Source: an uncultured Peptococcaceae bacterium
GTDB lineage: Bacteria > Bacillota > Peptococcia > Peptococcales > Peptococcaceae
DNA: 64,000 nucleotides
NCBI GenBank assembly: GCA_947254645.1
Contig: CAMYDW010000007.1
Span: 6,339 to 70,338, forward strand
Direction of reading: 5' to 3'
Shown here: positions 42,827 through 52,198 of the stretch, one piece after another
Numbering within the stretch: position 1 is the stretch's first letter
How the letters are laid out: each line of letters starts with the position of its first letter
Notes under the pieces: generated by a model
What the model was told of the DNA's origin: nothing
The model's database searches: none
What the model saw: only the letters and a program-made list of their open reading frames with translations
Translations under genes and position numbers: made by a program

Positions 42827-44545
42827 TCATTTTATCACTTTATTCATGATTGCTTTTTCCTTCCATGGTTCTCTACCCGATTGTTTCATGGCACTCCACG
42901 ATGGAAAATCTTCATGATAAGTATTAAAAGTTTGGGCATCTTCTTTGGTTGGCAGCTCTTCTTGAGACATACGTTGCCAAAAATGTGCTATCTCATGACT
43001 TTTATCAACAATTCTTGGAAAACTCACACAAGCAAAAAGCACTACATTTACTAACACCAGTACCAGCATCACCTTTATCAATGAGAGACTCATTGCGCTA
43101 TACTGACGACTTAAAAACGCCATACTTAAAGGTATAAAAAACCATGCGATTGCAATCGTTCTTGCAAGCCATGGTTGTGGACTAGAGCAGATGATTGTAA
43201 CCATCATTACCACCATAAACCAAAACTGTCTATAGAACGAAAAAAAATGGCCTTCTATTGGCATGCTATGAATAGCGGTTTCGCCCGTAAATCTCTCCTC
43301 CACGGCAACCGCGCCATCAAGCATCTCCGGCTCAAATACCGCTTCTGTTGTCCCTCGCAAAAAAATTGCCACATACAAAAGTGCAATAAGCGTAAAGAAA
43401 AATAAGAGCAATGACAACGCCCCAAAGCCTTGCAAGAGCACATCAGGTGTCGCAAAGCCTGAAGAGCCAATGCCCATTAATTTTATATAAGGATGATAAA
43501 TCCATTGTGTCGTTTCTTCAGGGGTAGCCATCAAGCTTAACAAGCCTTGTAAAACCCTTGGTTGCCCTTCTAATATCCCAGGAATTTCTTGTTGTTGCAC
43601 ATACAAGAGATTCTGAAAATAGAGCGAAAAAATCGGCTGACGATCTATAATACTCTGAATCATTGGTTGATAGCCAAACACCACCACACAAAAAAAAGCA
43701 ACAAAGCCGAAACGCATCGCACCCCATCGAAAGACCCATTTTCCATATCTGTATGCCATTACCATAAAAAATCCAATGGCCAAAACAATAGCCATCCGAC
43801 TACCATTTTGTGGCATATGAAAAAGAAAAATCCATACACCGCTCAATACAAAAAGTATTGTCCTATTGATTTTCTCTGCATCTAGCAAATAGCACATCAA
43901 CAGCAGCATACATTGCAGCACATAAGCCATGGCTGCATCATCATAGAAAGTAAAAAGTTGAGAAAGGGCCACTGGCGAACAAATAGAAATTAATGCCAAC
44001 AAAAATGACATCCCTCTTTGTTGTTTAGTAAATGCAAGAAAATAGTGCCAAGTCAAAAAAAACGCAGGCACCGCAAAAAGAATGGTTTGTTGTTTTGCCA
44101 TTTCGTACTCGCCTAAAAAAGAGAGCAACACACTATTCACATACCATGTGGCACGTGGAGAACGATATACCAATTCTGACAAATGCGTTTTTCCGTCAAA
44201 GATTGGATTCCAACCACTTGTTAAAGCAATAATGCCATCACTATATGCCCCACGACCAAGATAGGAGTATTCGGACACCAGCGCCACAAACCGACCAAAA
44301 ATAAAAACTGCAGCAAAAAATAACACCAAAGTCACAACGAGCATCGCCAAGGACAAGGATCTCTCATCACCAAAAGATATTTTCCAGCAAATCATCACAC
44401 TGGCCAATGCCACAAGAGGCAAATGAAAAGGAGTGATCGAAATACCTAGCCAATGTAGCATCACACTACCAATAAAAAGGCCTGTCAAAATCATCAACCA
44501 GTAAAGGGCAAATTGTAATCTTAATGGTATTTTTTCTATTGGCAC
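42827..44545 (-). CDS. Large polytopic membrane protein, unknown (possibly GT-C type)
   Basis: 572 residues with about twelve membrane spans and a hydrophilic C-terminal tail (QEELPTKEDAQTFNTYHEDF). The first extracytoplasmic loop contains aspartate and glutamate residues (FVALVSEYSYLGRGAYSDGI), an arrangement seen in GT-C glycosyltransferases, but no convincing family signature is visible. No protein I can name matches. It precedes nrdG by 28 bases and probably shares its transcript, which may be coincidence. Confidence 0.8.
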   Translation of the reverse strand: MPIEKIPLRLQFALYWLMILTGLFIGSVMLHWLGISITPFHLPLVALASVMICWKISFGDERSLSLAMLVVTLVLFFAAVFIFGRFVALVSEYSYLGRGAYSDGIIALTSGWNPIFDGKTHLSELVYRSPRATWYVNSVLLSFLGEYEMAKQQTILFAVPAFFLTWHYFLAFTKQQRGMSFLLALISICSPVALSQLFTFYDDAAMAYVLQCMLLLMCYLLDAEKINRTILFVLSGVWIFLFHMPQNGSRMAIVLAIGFFMVMAYRYGKWVFRWGAMRFGFVAFFCVVVFGYQPMIQSIIDRQPIFSLYFQNLLYVQQQEIPGILEGQPRVLQGLLSLMATPEETTQWIYHPYIKLMGIGSSGFATPDVLLQGFGALSLLLFFFTLIALLYVAIFLRGTTEAVFEPEMLDGAVAVEERFTGETAIHSMPIEGHFFSFYRQFWFMVVMMVTIICSSPQPWLARTIAIAWFFIPLSMAFLSRQYSAMSLSLIKVMLVLVLVNVVLFACVSFPRIVDKSHEIAHFWQRMSQEELPTKEDAQTFNTYHEDFPSWSAMKQSGREPWKEKAIMNKVIK

Positions 44546-44570
44546 GTTTCCATCTCCTCTCTATCCTTTC

Positions 44571-44599
44571 ATTTTAATAGAAAGGCTTTTCCTCTGCAA
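44571..44599 (-). promoter_or_regulatory. Promoter of the 572-residue membrane protein (and nrdG)
   Basis: Minus strand TTGCAG (44594-44599), 17-bp spacer, TAAAAT (44571-44576). Confidence 0.5.
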
Positions 44600-44613
44600 C
44601 AAAACAAATGTTA

Positions 44614-44642
44614 TTGCCTATCCCGTTCAATCTCTCTATAAT
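44614..44642 (+). promoter_or_regulatory. Promoter of the PH-domain gene pair
   Basis: TTGCCT (44614-44619), 17-bp spacer, TATAAT (44637-44642). Divergent from the preceding promoter. Confidence 0.65.
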
Positions 44643-44678
44643 GAGGATTATTAATGCAACAAATTTAGGAGGTTATTT

Positions 44679-45188
44679 ATGAATTATCAGCATTACACCC
44701 CTGCTGCATATAAACTTATTCGTATTCATACCATCATAGCAGTGATTGCAACAATGGCAGTGTCCATTGGGATCGGGTTTATTGCCAAACATTTTCTTAC
44801 ACCCCACTCACTGCCATACAAGATTGTTTTTGCAATCATCATCGGACTCGCTCTTCTCACCATCCTATCAACCATTGCAGAATATTTTTTAGCAACCCCT
44901 CGTTATCGGTATTTAATCACCAATGACAAGATAGAATGCATCAGTGGTTATTTTTTTATTAAACGTCGTATTTTACCTCTGAAACGGTTGCAAAAAGTAG
45001 AAACGGTTTCTGGCCCTATCGCTCAACATTTTAAACTGACAACGATGACACTAACCAGTGCTGGTGGCACATTAGATATTGAACACTTGCCAACAGAAGT
45101 GGCAGAGCCATTGGCAGAGCGATTAAAAAATCGCCTTAACGAACTCTTAGAAGAAGATACTGCTCAGGTGGTGGAACATGAATTTTAA
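44679..45188 (+). CDS. YdbS-like membrane protein with bacterial PH domain
   Basis: 169 residues: two N-terminal membrane spans (about 18-70), then a bPH2 domain (RYRYLITNDKIECISGYFFIKRRILPLKRLQKVETV). Related to Bacillus YdbS, a protein linked with YdbT and with resistance to some membrane-active agents. Function is not established. GGAGG lies 7 bases before the ATG. The end overlaps the next gene by 11 bases. Confidence 0.88.
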   Translation: MNYQHYTPAAYKLIRIHTIIAVIATMAVSIGIGFIAKHFLTPHSLPYKIVFAIIIGLALLTILSTIAEYFLATPRYRYLITNDKIECISGYFFIKRRILPLKRLQKVETVSGPIAQHFKLTTMTLTSAGGTLDIEHLPTEVAEPLAERLKNRLNELLEEDTAQVVEHEF

Positions 45189-46758
45189 TCAGCCTTTCCG
45201 AGCACATCCAATCACCATCATTGAACATTTTCTCGAAAATTTCTGGGTGGTCATTGGTATTATCCTTGTCAATGTGGACGATTTTATTAAGTTTGTTAAA
45301 TCCATAAAGTCATTGCTTGAAGAACAACAAGTGTCTTCTTTTGTCGAGGGGTTTCATATCATTCTCGCCCATGTTTCACTCATACAGCTTCTCATTGGCT
45401 CCTTTGCTTTACTGTTTTTAATGATTTTTCCTATTTTCATCACCGTAAGACGCTGGCAAAAAACCTGGTATCAACTTTCGGGGGATGATTTTATTGTGAA
45501 GCGAGCGCTCTTAATCAAAAAGAACAATCATTTGCATTGCTCCGATATTTCAAATATCAATCTCACACAAAATATTTTAGAGCGATTCACTGGTACATAT
45601 AAGCTAAAGTTTGACACAAACACCTCCTCCACTGCGAATGACACCGATATGTCCATTGTGCTTTCCAGCCAGGATGCATACGCTTTGCGAGAGGCGATTC
45701 ATCAGATTCGCTCCAATCATGCCACATCGCCTTCACAAAATGCCATACAAACAGAATCGGATGCACCTTGGTATAAAAGCACTATCAATGAGCTATTGAT
45801 GCACATGGTTTGTCAAGTGTCGTGGGGAAGTATTTTTATTTCTTTTATTGGTTTATGTTGGATTATCACCTATTTGATTCTTAACCAATTAGGGCAATTC
45901 GCAGACAATGAAATTATTTTAAGTATTGCTAAAGATTTTACTGAAGAATCCTTCAATTGGAACTTCGGCATTATTCTCCCCCTATTGACCTTCATCATTC
46001 CAATTTTTCAATCAACCATCGGTGTTTTCTTTAAATACTATGGATTCCGTGTGCGTCGACTAAAAAACGAATTAGAAGTGTCCTATGGCTTTTTTACCAA
46101 AAAAACCTACCATCTACCAATCAGTAAAATCAACGGCTTGATTTACAAACAAACACTGCTGCAGCGTTTGATGGGCTATGCCAGTGTAGAAGCCATCAAC
46201 ATTGGATTAGGTGATGGTAAAAACGAAAGCCGACAGATATTACTATCTGCTCATCTTCCTTTGGTTGAAAAACAAATTGCCACTCTTTTACCGGAGTTTC
46301 GTAATATAGAGAGCACACTGCAACCTCAGCCCCTTTCCGCATTATGGTATATTCTACTAACAAGCGGATGTACACGTCTTGCACTTTATGGCACTGTGCT
46401 CTACTTCGTACCGATGCCTTGGAAGTGGCTTTTATTGCCACTATTTCTAGCGTTGCCCTTACGTTTATATTGTGCGTATAAAAGTCCTGGCGTCTATGCC
46501 AATAATGATTTATTGATTATTGCCACAGGTGCTGTTGACCGTACCATCGTCAAATTGCCTTGGCAGGCCATGGAACAAGTTTCTTATGGAGAAGGCCCTC
46601 TCAAAAGACGCTTTCAGCTGAGTAAAATCACCTACTCGATTTTGGCGCATACGTCTCAACAAGACCATTCAACTGGTATTTACAGCAAGGACGTTTGTGA
46701 AACCCTTTATCATCGCATCGATCCAGATGCACAAAAAAAAGAAGCACTCATTCAATGA
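45178..46758 (+). CDS. YdbT-like membrane protein with repeated bacterial PH domains
   Basis: 526 residues with several membrane spans and three PH-like segments (about 95-170, 290-365 and 440-520), for example KWQKTWYQLSGDDFIVKRAL-type and FRVRRLKNELEVSYGFFTKKTYHLPISKI. This is the YdbT architecture and it pairs with the preceding YdbS-like gene, with overlapping reading frames. Together they probably form a membrane complex of unknown function. Confidence 0.87.
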   Translation: MNFNQPFRAHPITIIEHFLENFWVVIGIILVNVDDFIKFVKSIKSLLEEQQVSSFVEGFHIILAHVSLIQLLIGSFALLFLMIFPIFITVRRWQKTWYQLSGDDFIVKRALLIKKNNHLHCSDISNINLTQNILERFTGTYKLKFDTNTSSTANDTDMSIVLSSQDAYALREAIHQIRSNHATSPSQNAIQTESDAPWYKSTINELLMHMVCQVSWGSIFISFIGLCWIITYLILNQLGQFADNEIILSIAKDFTEESFNWNFGIILPLLTFIIPIFQSTIGVFFKYYGFRVRRLKNELEVSYGFFTKKTYHLPISKINGLIYKQTLLQRLMGYASVEAINIGLGDGKNESRQILLSAHLPLVEKQIATLLPEFRNIESTLQPQPLSALWYILLTSGCTRLALYGTVLYFVPMPWKWLLLPLFLALPLRLYCAYKSPGVYANNDLLIIATGAVDRTIVKLPWQAMEQVSYGEGPLKRRFQLSKITYSILAHTSQQDHSTGIYSKDVCETLYHRIDPDAQKKEALIQ

Positions 46759-46772
46759 GAGCTTCTTTTTTA
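46741..46772. terminator. Bidirectional terminator
   Basis: Imperfect stem GAAGCACTCATT/AATGAGAGCTTC (46741-46765), flanked by an A-run and T-run. It overlaps the last codons of the YdbT-like gene and ends the pncB operon on the other strand. Confidence 0.8.
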
Positions 46773-46774
46773 TT

Positions 46775-48229
46775 TTATTGGATATCATTCATGTGTCGAT
46801 GCTCCATCAACATACGTTCACGCATACTCCATAATTTACTGCTGTAATCAACATAATAATGATGCGGATTTTCAAATCGTTTCACTTCATCCCATAAGGT
46901 ACAAAGTTGTTCTTCACAATATTGACGAATCACTTGTACATTTGGACATTCATATACCAACTTGCCTTTTTCAAAAATTGGCACTTGAAGGGGTTCGACG
47001 CGATAATTCATTATTTTCTTACGTTTCCAAACAGCATCTGGATCAAAAAGTTCTAATGGCTTGCTTTCATCAATGATTTCATCAGCCAATGTCACAATAT
47101 CGGCAATCGCTTTATTGGTTTTTTTATCAAAGATACGCCATGGCATCTTATATCCTGGTGTGGTAATTTTCGCAATATTTTCGCTGATTTTAATACGTGG
47201 CACTGGTAAACCATCTTCTTCTACCGCGACTAATTTATAAACGCCACCAAAGACTGGGTCACTTTTGCACGTAATTAAACGCTCACCAACACCAAAAGAA
47301 TCAATTTTTGCCCCTTGAATCAGTAAATCCTGAATCAAAAATTCATCCAAGCCACCAGAAGCAACGACTTTACAATCTTCAAAGCCAGCTTCGTCTAGGA
47401 TTTTGCGAACTCTCTTAGAAAGATAGGACATATCACCACTATCAATACGCACACCCGCTGGGCGATAACCTTTTGGCACAACCACTTCATTAAAGACCTT
47501 TATGGCATGTGGCAAACCAGAAGCAAGCACATCATAGGTATCAATTAAGAGCGTACAAGCTTGCGGATAAGCCTCTGCATATAAACGGAAGGCTTTTTCT
47601 TCATCGTTAAACAGTTGTACCCAGCTGTGTGCCATTGTCCCTAATGCAGGCACACCATAATCTCTATCGGTCAAAGTATTGGCAGAGCCATGCACACCGC
47701 CAATATAGGCAGCACGTGCACCAAAGTTTGCCGCATCAGCACCTTGCGCTCTGCGAGAGCCAAATTCCATGATGCTTCGTCCTTTTGCTGCACGAACAAT
47801 ACGGTTGGCTTTTGTTGCGATTAAACATTGATGATTGATACTTAATAGCAACATTGTTTCAATAAATTGTGCTTGAATGATAGGGCCACGCACCGTGATA
47901 AGCGGTTCTTTTGGAAAAACAGGGCGCCCTTCTGGAACAGCCCACACATCACATTCAAATTTGAAGGTACGTAAGTACTCTAAGAAGGTATCATCAAAAA
48001 TACCTTTGGAGCGTAAAAATTCAATGTCATGGTCATCAAAGTGAAGGTTTTCTAAATAATGAACGACTTGTTCCAAACCAGCCATGATGACAAAGCCCCC
48101 ATCATCTGGTATCTCACGGAAAAACATATCAAAATAAACAATTTGATCCTTTAATCCATTAATGAAATAGCCATTCCCCATTGTTAGCTCGTAGAAATCT
48201 GTTAACAGTGTCAAATTGCGTTGATCCAT
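46775..48229 (-). CDS. pncB: Nicotinate phosphoribosyltransferase
   Basis: 484 residues; makes nicotinate mononucleotide from nicotinate and PRPP in NAD salvage. It shows the family's MDQRNLTLLTDFYELTMGNG start, the catalytic EFGSRRAQGADAA region and the phosphate-binding VRIDSGDMSYL and SGGLDE segments. The ATG at 48227-48229 has AAGGAGG at 6 bases; an in-frame open stretch of 19 codons upstream runs into the previous gene and is not used. Third gene of an operon with an NrtR-like regulator. Confidence 0.96.
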   Translation of the reverse strand: MDQRNLTLLTDFYELTMGNGYFINGLKDQIVYFDMFFREIPDDGGFVIMAGLEQVVHYLENLHFDDHDIEFLRSKGIFDDTFLEYLRTFKFECDVWAVPEGRPVFPKEPLITVRGPIIQAQFIETMLLLSINHQCLIATKANRIVRAAKGRSIMEFGSRRAQGADAANFGARAAYIGGVHGSANTLTDRDYGVPALGTMAHSWVQLFNDEEKAFRLYAEAYPQACTLLIDTYDVLASGLPHAIKVFNEVVVPKGYRPAGVRIDSGDMSYLSKRVRKILDEAGFEDCKVVASGGLDEFLIQDLLIQGAKIDSFGVGERLITCKSDPVFGGVYKLVAVEEDGLPVPRIKISENIAKITTPGYKMPWRIFDKKTNKAIADIVTLADEIIDESKPLELFDPDAVWKRKKIMNYRVEPLQVPIFEKGKLVYECPNVQVIRQYCEEQLCTLWDEVKRFENPHHYYVDYSSKLWSMRERMLMEHRHMNDIQ

Positions 48230-48240
48230 TATGATCCTCC

Positions 48241-49131
48241 TTATCCCAACCACAAGTCGATGGCTGGCATCCCCTCTTCTATACAATAGTCTTGATTGTA
48301 TTCATATAATTGATCTAAAATGCTACTATTTTCATCTGGTTGAACACTTGCACGACGCAACATCGGCTTGATGTGTTCAAAGAATGTTGTACGTAATAAT
48401 TCATGTTCTACGACTGCTTCAAAAATACTTTGCAAGTCGGCCAATCTGAAGGTTTCCTCCACCCATTCAAAGGCCATCGTAGATTGATAAATTCTAGAAC
48501 GCAGGCATTCAATCGCACAAGAAATAACTTCTAAGTGGTCAAAAGCAAGTTGCTCTGCATCTTCATAAACGGTTCTTGTCCAACTACCAGGGCTTTCTTG
48601 GATTAAGTCCATGCTCCCAGTAATCGTCATTTCTTCATTATTTAGAATCAAACGAGAACGATAATGTGCTGGAGAAAGCTTCTCCAGCACAAAGGATACC
48701 TTAAACCATGCTGCATCTGCAGCATCATCTCCAGCCACTGGAGTACTATCCACACCATTTGGCACCACTGCTAAAAAGCTATGACCAATATTACGTGTGC
48801 GTGGATCTCTTAAGGTATTGCTAAAAGTAGCAATTTGTCCATGATAGCTTCCTTTTAGTCCCGTTTCCTCTTCTAGTTCACGCGCTGCACAAGCTTTTAG
48901 GCTCTCGTGCATATCGCAAAAGCCACCTGGCAAAGCCCAACCACCACCATAAGGCGGATTCTTTCTTTTAATCAATAAAACTTCTAAATCACGTTTTGGA
49001 TATTTCTTATTTTTATTATCTTCACGATCTAACGCTCTGAATAACACCGTATCTGCAGTCACAGAAGGACGTTCAAATTGAGAAACGTCATAGCCTTTCA
49101 GAAACTCAATATCTGCTTCAGTTAATTTCAT
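48241..49131 (-). CDS. Nudix protein with C-terminal winged-helix-like domain, NrtR-like
   Basis: 296 residues. The Nudix box is complete: Gly70, Glu76, Arg84, Glu85, Glu88, Glu89 and Gly91. The C-terminal part (WVEETFRLADLQSIFEAVV to HIKPMLRRA) resembles the DNA-binding winged helix of NrtR, the Nudix-type repressor of NAD genes. Being next to pncB supports an NAD role. It may be a repressor that senses ADP-ribose, an active ADP-ribose pyrophosphatase, or both. 15 bases after the DUF695 gene. Confidence 0.85.
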   Translation of the reverse strand: MKLTEADIEFLKGYDVSQFERPSVTADTVLFRALDREDNKNKKYPKRDLEVLLIKRKNPPYGGGWALPGGFCDMHESLKACAARELEEETGLKGSYHGQIATFSNTLRDPRTRNIGHSFLAVVPNGVDSTPVAGDDAADAAWFKVSFVLEKLSPAHYRSRLILNNEEMTITGSMDLIQESPGSWTRTVYEDAEQLAFDHLEVISCAIECLRSRIYQSTMAFEWVEETFRLADLQSIFEAVVEHELLRTTFFEHIKPMLRRASVQPDENSSILDQLYEYNQDYCIEEGMPAIDLWLG

Positions 49132-49146
49132 TTCGTCCTCTTTTCT

Positions 49147-49992
49147 CTAAATCCATGTATCCGTATCTTGAGCTGGCGCCAATTCCCAGCCATCAAATAC
49201 AGCAACATATTTTTCGATGGTTTCAAAGCATTCATAGGTTTTTTCAGTCAAGGTCATTAATTCAAGATTATGTCTTGCCATCATTTTCAAGCCCAAGCTC
49301 ATTGGTTCAAGTGCTTCCACATAGGCATGTGCATCAATAGTTTCAAAACCAAGAAGCTCTAATTCACTTGCTGCACGCACACGACTTGCACCATCTTGGA
49401 AATAGAAATAATAATACACACTGTAATCATGATGAATGTCCACACCATTGTTCACAAGATTTTGTACCATGTGACGGTTACGAATATGGGCGATGTCAAT
49501 TTCTGCTGGGTAGAGGGCATTAAAATAGAAATTCCAATTGCCATCATTATCACTCATGAAGTTGAAGTCATAATCACGATATTCTGCAGCAATTTTACCA
49601 ACAAGCGGTGCCAAGTAGTTTTCATCTTCACCATAGAAATAGAACATACGAGTGCCGGCATAGGTCACAGCACCTACATAGCGTGCACGTCCTTCCCCTT
49701 CCATGACACCAACAATACGTTCTTGAATTTCGGTCACCATGGCTTCTTCATCTTCAGTATAGAAGCCATCTACATCAGGGTCTAAAAACTCTAATTGAAT
49801 CCCCAAAAGCCAATGCAATTGTGGAATTGGTGCACGCTCAGTCAACGCCAAGTCTACAGATACCAACGCACGACCTTCATCCATGCTTGTCACATACAAT
49901 TCAAAATTTGGTTCAATATCAATAAGTGGCTCACGTTGTTCATCATCAGCCACAGTAAATTCTATACCATTGTTTTTTTCTTTATCTGACAT
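49147..49992 (-). CDS. DUF695-RraB two-domain protein
   Basis: 281 residues, soluble and acidic. Residues about 25-140 look like DUF695 (HWLLGIQLEFLDPDVDGFYTEDEE, RYVGAVTYAGTRMFYFYGEDE) and about 150-245 like RraB (NWNFYFNALYPAEIDIAHIRNRHMVQNLVNNGVDI). RraB binds and inhibits RNase E in E. coli, but the function of the two-domain version is unknown. First gene of the operon with the NrtR-like gene and pncB. Confidence 0.85.
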   Translation of the reverse strand: MSDKEKNNGIEFTVADDEQREPLIDIEPNFELYVTSMDEGRALVSVDLALTERAPIPQLHWLLGIQLEFLDPDVDGFYTEDEEAMVTEIQERIVGVMEGEGRARYVGAVTYAGTRMFYFYGEDENYLAPLVGKIAAEYRDYDFNFMSDNDGNWNFYFNALYPAEIDIAHIRNRHMVQNLVNNGVDIHHDYSVYYYFYFQDGASRVRAASELELLGFETIDAHAYVEALEPMSLGLKMMARHNLELMTLTEKTYECFETIEKYVAVFDGWELAPAQDTDTWI

Positions 49993-50039
49993 ACTAGTTC
50001 CTCTCTTTTTCGCTATTTTCCTGACAGAACTCCTTATCT

Positions 50040-50068
50040 AGTATAACGGATAGCGATTCAATCGTCAA
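50040..50068 (-). promoter_or_regulatory. Promoter of the DUF695-nrtR-like-pncB operon
   Basis: Minus strand TTGACG (50063-50068), 17-bp spacer, TATACT (50040-50045). Confidence 0.75.
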
Positions 50069-50145
50069 AGACTGTTCCACTTCTATAGACAAAATATTGC
50101 TACACTTTCAAGGCAGTCTATTACCACTTCTCACAGACAATATAA

Positions 50146-50175
50146 TTGACATCTCTCCATCTATCGTTTTATACT
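50146..50175 (+). promoter_or_regulatory. metG promoter
   Basis: TTGACA (50146-50151), 18-bp spacer, TATACT (50170-50175). The resulting leader is about 70 nt and contains a hairpin with a T-run. Confidence 0.75.
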
Positions 50176-50202
50176 AATAGACAGTACAAATACATCCATT
50201 TT

Positions 50203-50227
50203 CGCCTGACTTGTCGGGCGTTTTTTA
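50203..50227 (+). terminator. Terminator-like hairpin in the metG leader
   Basis: CGCCTGAC pairs with GTCGGGCG (one T.G wobble), followed directly by six T. It lies between the metG promoter and its ATG, so it could end transcripts early. It is not a T-box: the leader is far too short and has none of its motifs. Confidence 0.6.
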
Positions 50228-50250
50228 TTAAAAAGAGGAGGCTTTTTTAG

Positions 50251-52188
50251 ATGAGTAATGATACCTTCTATATTACAACACCGATTTATTATCCAAGTGC
50301 AAAATTGCATATCGGACATGCATACAGCACCACGATGGCAGACACCATCACACGTTACAAAAAAATGCGTGGCTTTGACACCTATTTTCTCACAGGCAGT
50401 GATGAACATGGTCAAAAAATCCAACGTGCGGCAGAAGCTGCTGGCGTCACCCCAAAGGAATATGTAGATACCATTGTTGAAACCTTTAAGAACTTGTGGG
50501 AACGATTGATGATCGACAATGATGACTTCATTCGCACAAGCGATGAACGCCACATCAAAGCTGTACAAAAGCTTTTCATGGACATCTATGAAAAAGGTGA
50601 TATCTATCTTGCTTCCTACGAAGGTCATTATTGCACCTCTTGCGAAACCTATTTCACAGAGTTGCAATTGGTCAATGGCAATCACTGCCCTGATTGTGGC
50701 AAGGAAACTGAAATTTTAGCAGAAGAAAGTTACTTCTTCAAAATGAGCAACTACCAAGACCAGTTGTTGGAATATATTGACGCACATCCGACCTTCATTA
50801 TGCCTGAAAGTCGTCGTAATGAGATGATTAATTTCATTAAAGGTGGATTGGAAGACTTATGCATCTCCCGTTCTACTTTTAATTGGGGCATTCCTGTGCC
50901 AATTAGTGAAGGCCATGTCATTTATGTATGGTTTGATGCTCTTTCTAACTACATTACAGCCCTTGGTTGGGGAAGTGATGATACCGAAAAATTCGATAAA
51001 TTCTGGCCTGCAAATGTGCACCTTGTTGGTAAAGATATTGCACGTTTCCATGCGATTATTTGGCCAACAATTTTAATGGCAGCAGGCTTGCCATTGCCAA
51101 AACAAATTTTCGGACACGGCTGGCTCTTGAGCGATGGTGGCAAAATGAGTAAATCCAAGGGGAATGTGGTAGACCCTAATGTCCTTTTAGATAAATATGG
51201 CGTTGATGCCATCCGCTATTTCTTATTGCGTGAAATTCCAATTGGTCAAGATGGCAACTACTCTGAAGCTGGCTTTATCACAAGATACAACACCGATTTG
51301 GCAAATGACTACGGCAACCTTGTCAGCCGTACGGTTGCAATGATTGATAAATATTTCCAAGGTGCTATTCCAGCGCCAGCACAAGAAGAACGCATTGACG
51401 AAACCTTTATCCGTCAAGCCATCACTACACCTGCACGTGCAGCTTTGAAATTGGATAAGCTCAACTTCCCTGGTGCTTTAGAAGACATCTTCGAACTTGT
51501 GGCACGTGCCAATAAATATATCGATGAAACAACCCCATGGGTCTTGGCTAAGGACGAAAAATATTTACCTCGTCTCGCTTCTGTTTTATTCAACCTGGCA
51601 GATTGTATTCGTATCATCACGATTATGCTCAAACCATTTATGCCTGGTTTGGCCCCTCGCGTATCTGAACAACTCGGTGTTGATTTAACCAATGCCACCT
51701 GGACAGATGCTACCAATTGGGCAATGATTCCTCCAGGCACCAAGGTACAGAAAGGCGAAGCACTCTTCCCACGTGTCGATCCTGCAAGCATTGATGTTGT
51801 AGAAGAAGCGCCAGTGAGTGAAGAAGCTGCTGCGCCAACCATGCAACCACTCAAGGATGAAATCACCTTTGATGACTTTAGTAAGCTTGATTTACGTCTT
51901 GCTATTGTTAAAGATTGCAAGCCAGTAGAAAAAGCCGACAAATTGCTTCAATTCACCCTTGATGTGGGCGGCGAAGAACGCACCATCTTAAGCGGCATTC
52001 GCATGTTTTATAATGAACCAAGTGAATTGATTGGTAAAAAATTAGTCATCGTTGCAAACCTTGCACCAAAGAAAATCTGCGGTGTCATGAGCCATGGCAT
52101 GATTCTCACTGCTGCCACTGATGATGACAGCATCCTTGAAGTGCTTCAAGTGGGTGCTGATATTCCATCTGGCGCTATTATTTGCTAA
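50251..52188 (+). CDS. metG: Methionyl-tRNA synthetase
   Basis: 645 residues, class I synthetase. HIGH is at residues 20-23 (KLHIGHAYS) and KMSKS near residue 300 (GKMSKSKGN). A zinc-type insertion has CTSC and CPDC. The C-terminal 110 residues are the tRNA-binding/dimerisation domain (FSKLDLRLAIVKDCKPVEKADKLLQ), joined by an acidic, Ala-rich linker. Full length. GAGGAGG lies 11 bases upstream. It heads an operon with tatD. Confidence 0.97.
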   Translation: MSNDTFYITTPIYYPSAKLHIGHAYSTTMADTITRYKKMRGFDTYFLTGSDEHGQKIQRAAEAAGVTPKEYVDTIVETFKNLWERLMIDNDDFIRTSDERHIKAVQKLFMDIYEKGDIYLASYEGHYCTSCETYFTELQLVNGNHCPDCGKETEILAEESYFFKMSNYQDQLLEYIDAHPTFIMPESRRNEMINFIKGGLEDLCISRSTFNWGIPVPISEGHVIYVWFDALSNYITALGWGSDDTEKFDKFWPANVHLVGKDIARFHAIIWPTILMAAGLPLPKQIFGHGWLLSDGGKMSKSKGNVVDPNVLLDKYGVDAIRYFLLREIPIGQDGNYSEAGFITRYNTDLANDYGNLVSRTVAMIDKYFQGAIPAPAQEERIDETFIRQAITTPARAALKLDKLNFPGALEDIFELVARANKYIDETTPWVLAKDEKYLPRLASVLFNLADCIRIITIMLKPFMPGLAPRVSEQLGVDLTNATWTDATNWAMIPPGTKVQKGEALFPRVDPASIDVVEEAPVSEEAAAPTMQPLKDEITFDDFSKLDLRLAIVKDCKPVEKADKLLQFTLDVGGEERTILSGIRMFYNEPSELIGKKLVIVANLAPKKICGVMSHGMILTAATDDDSILEVLQVGADIPSGAIIC

Positions 52189-52198
52189 GGATATTCCT

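Noticed and set aside
50176..50250. T-box riboswitch before metG
   Set aside because: The leader is about 70 nt and shows none of the T-box conserved motifs or a specifier arm.
52121..52198. N-terminal extension of TatD overlapping metG
   Set aside because: The extension translates the end of metG in another frame and has no ribosome site; the family start MKFLMDTHAHL is at 52199.
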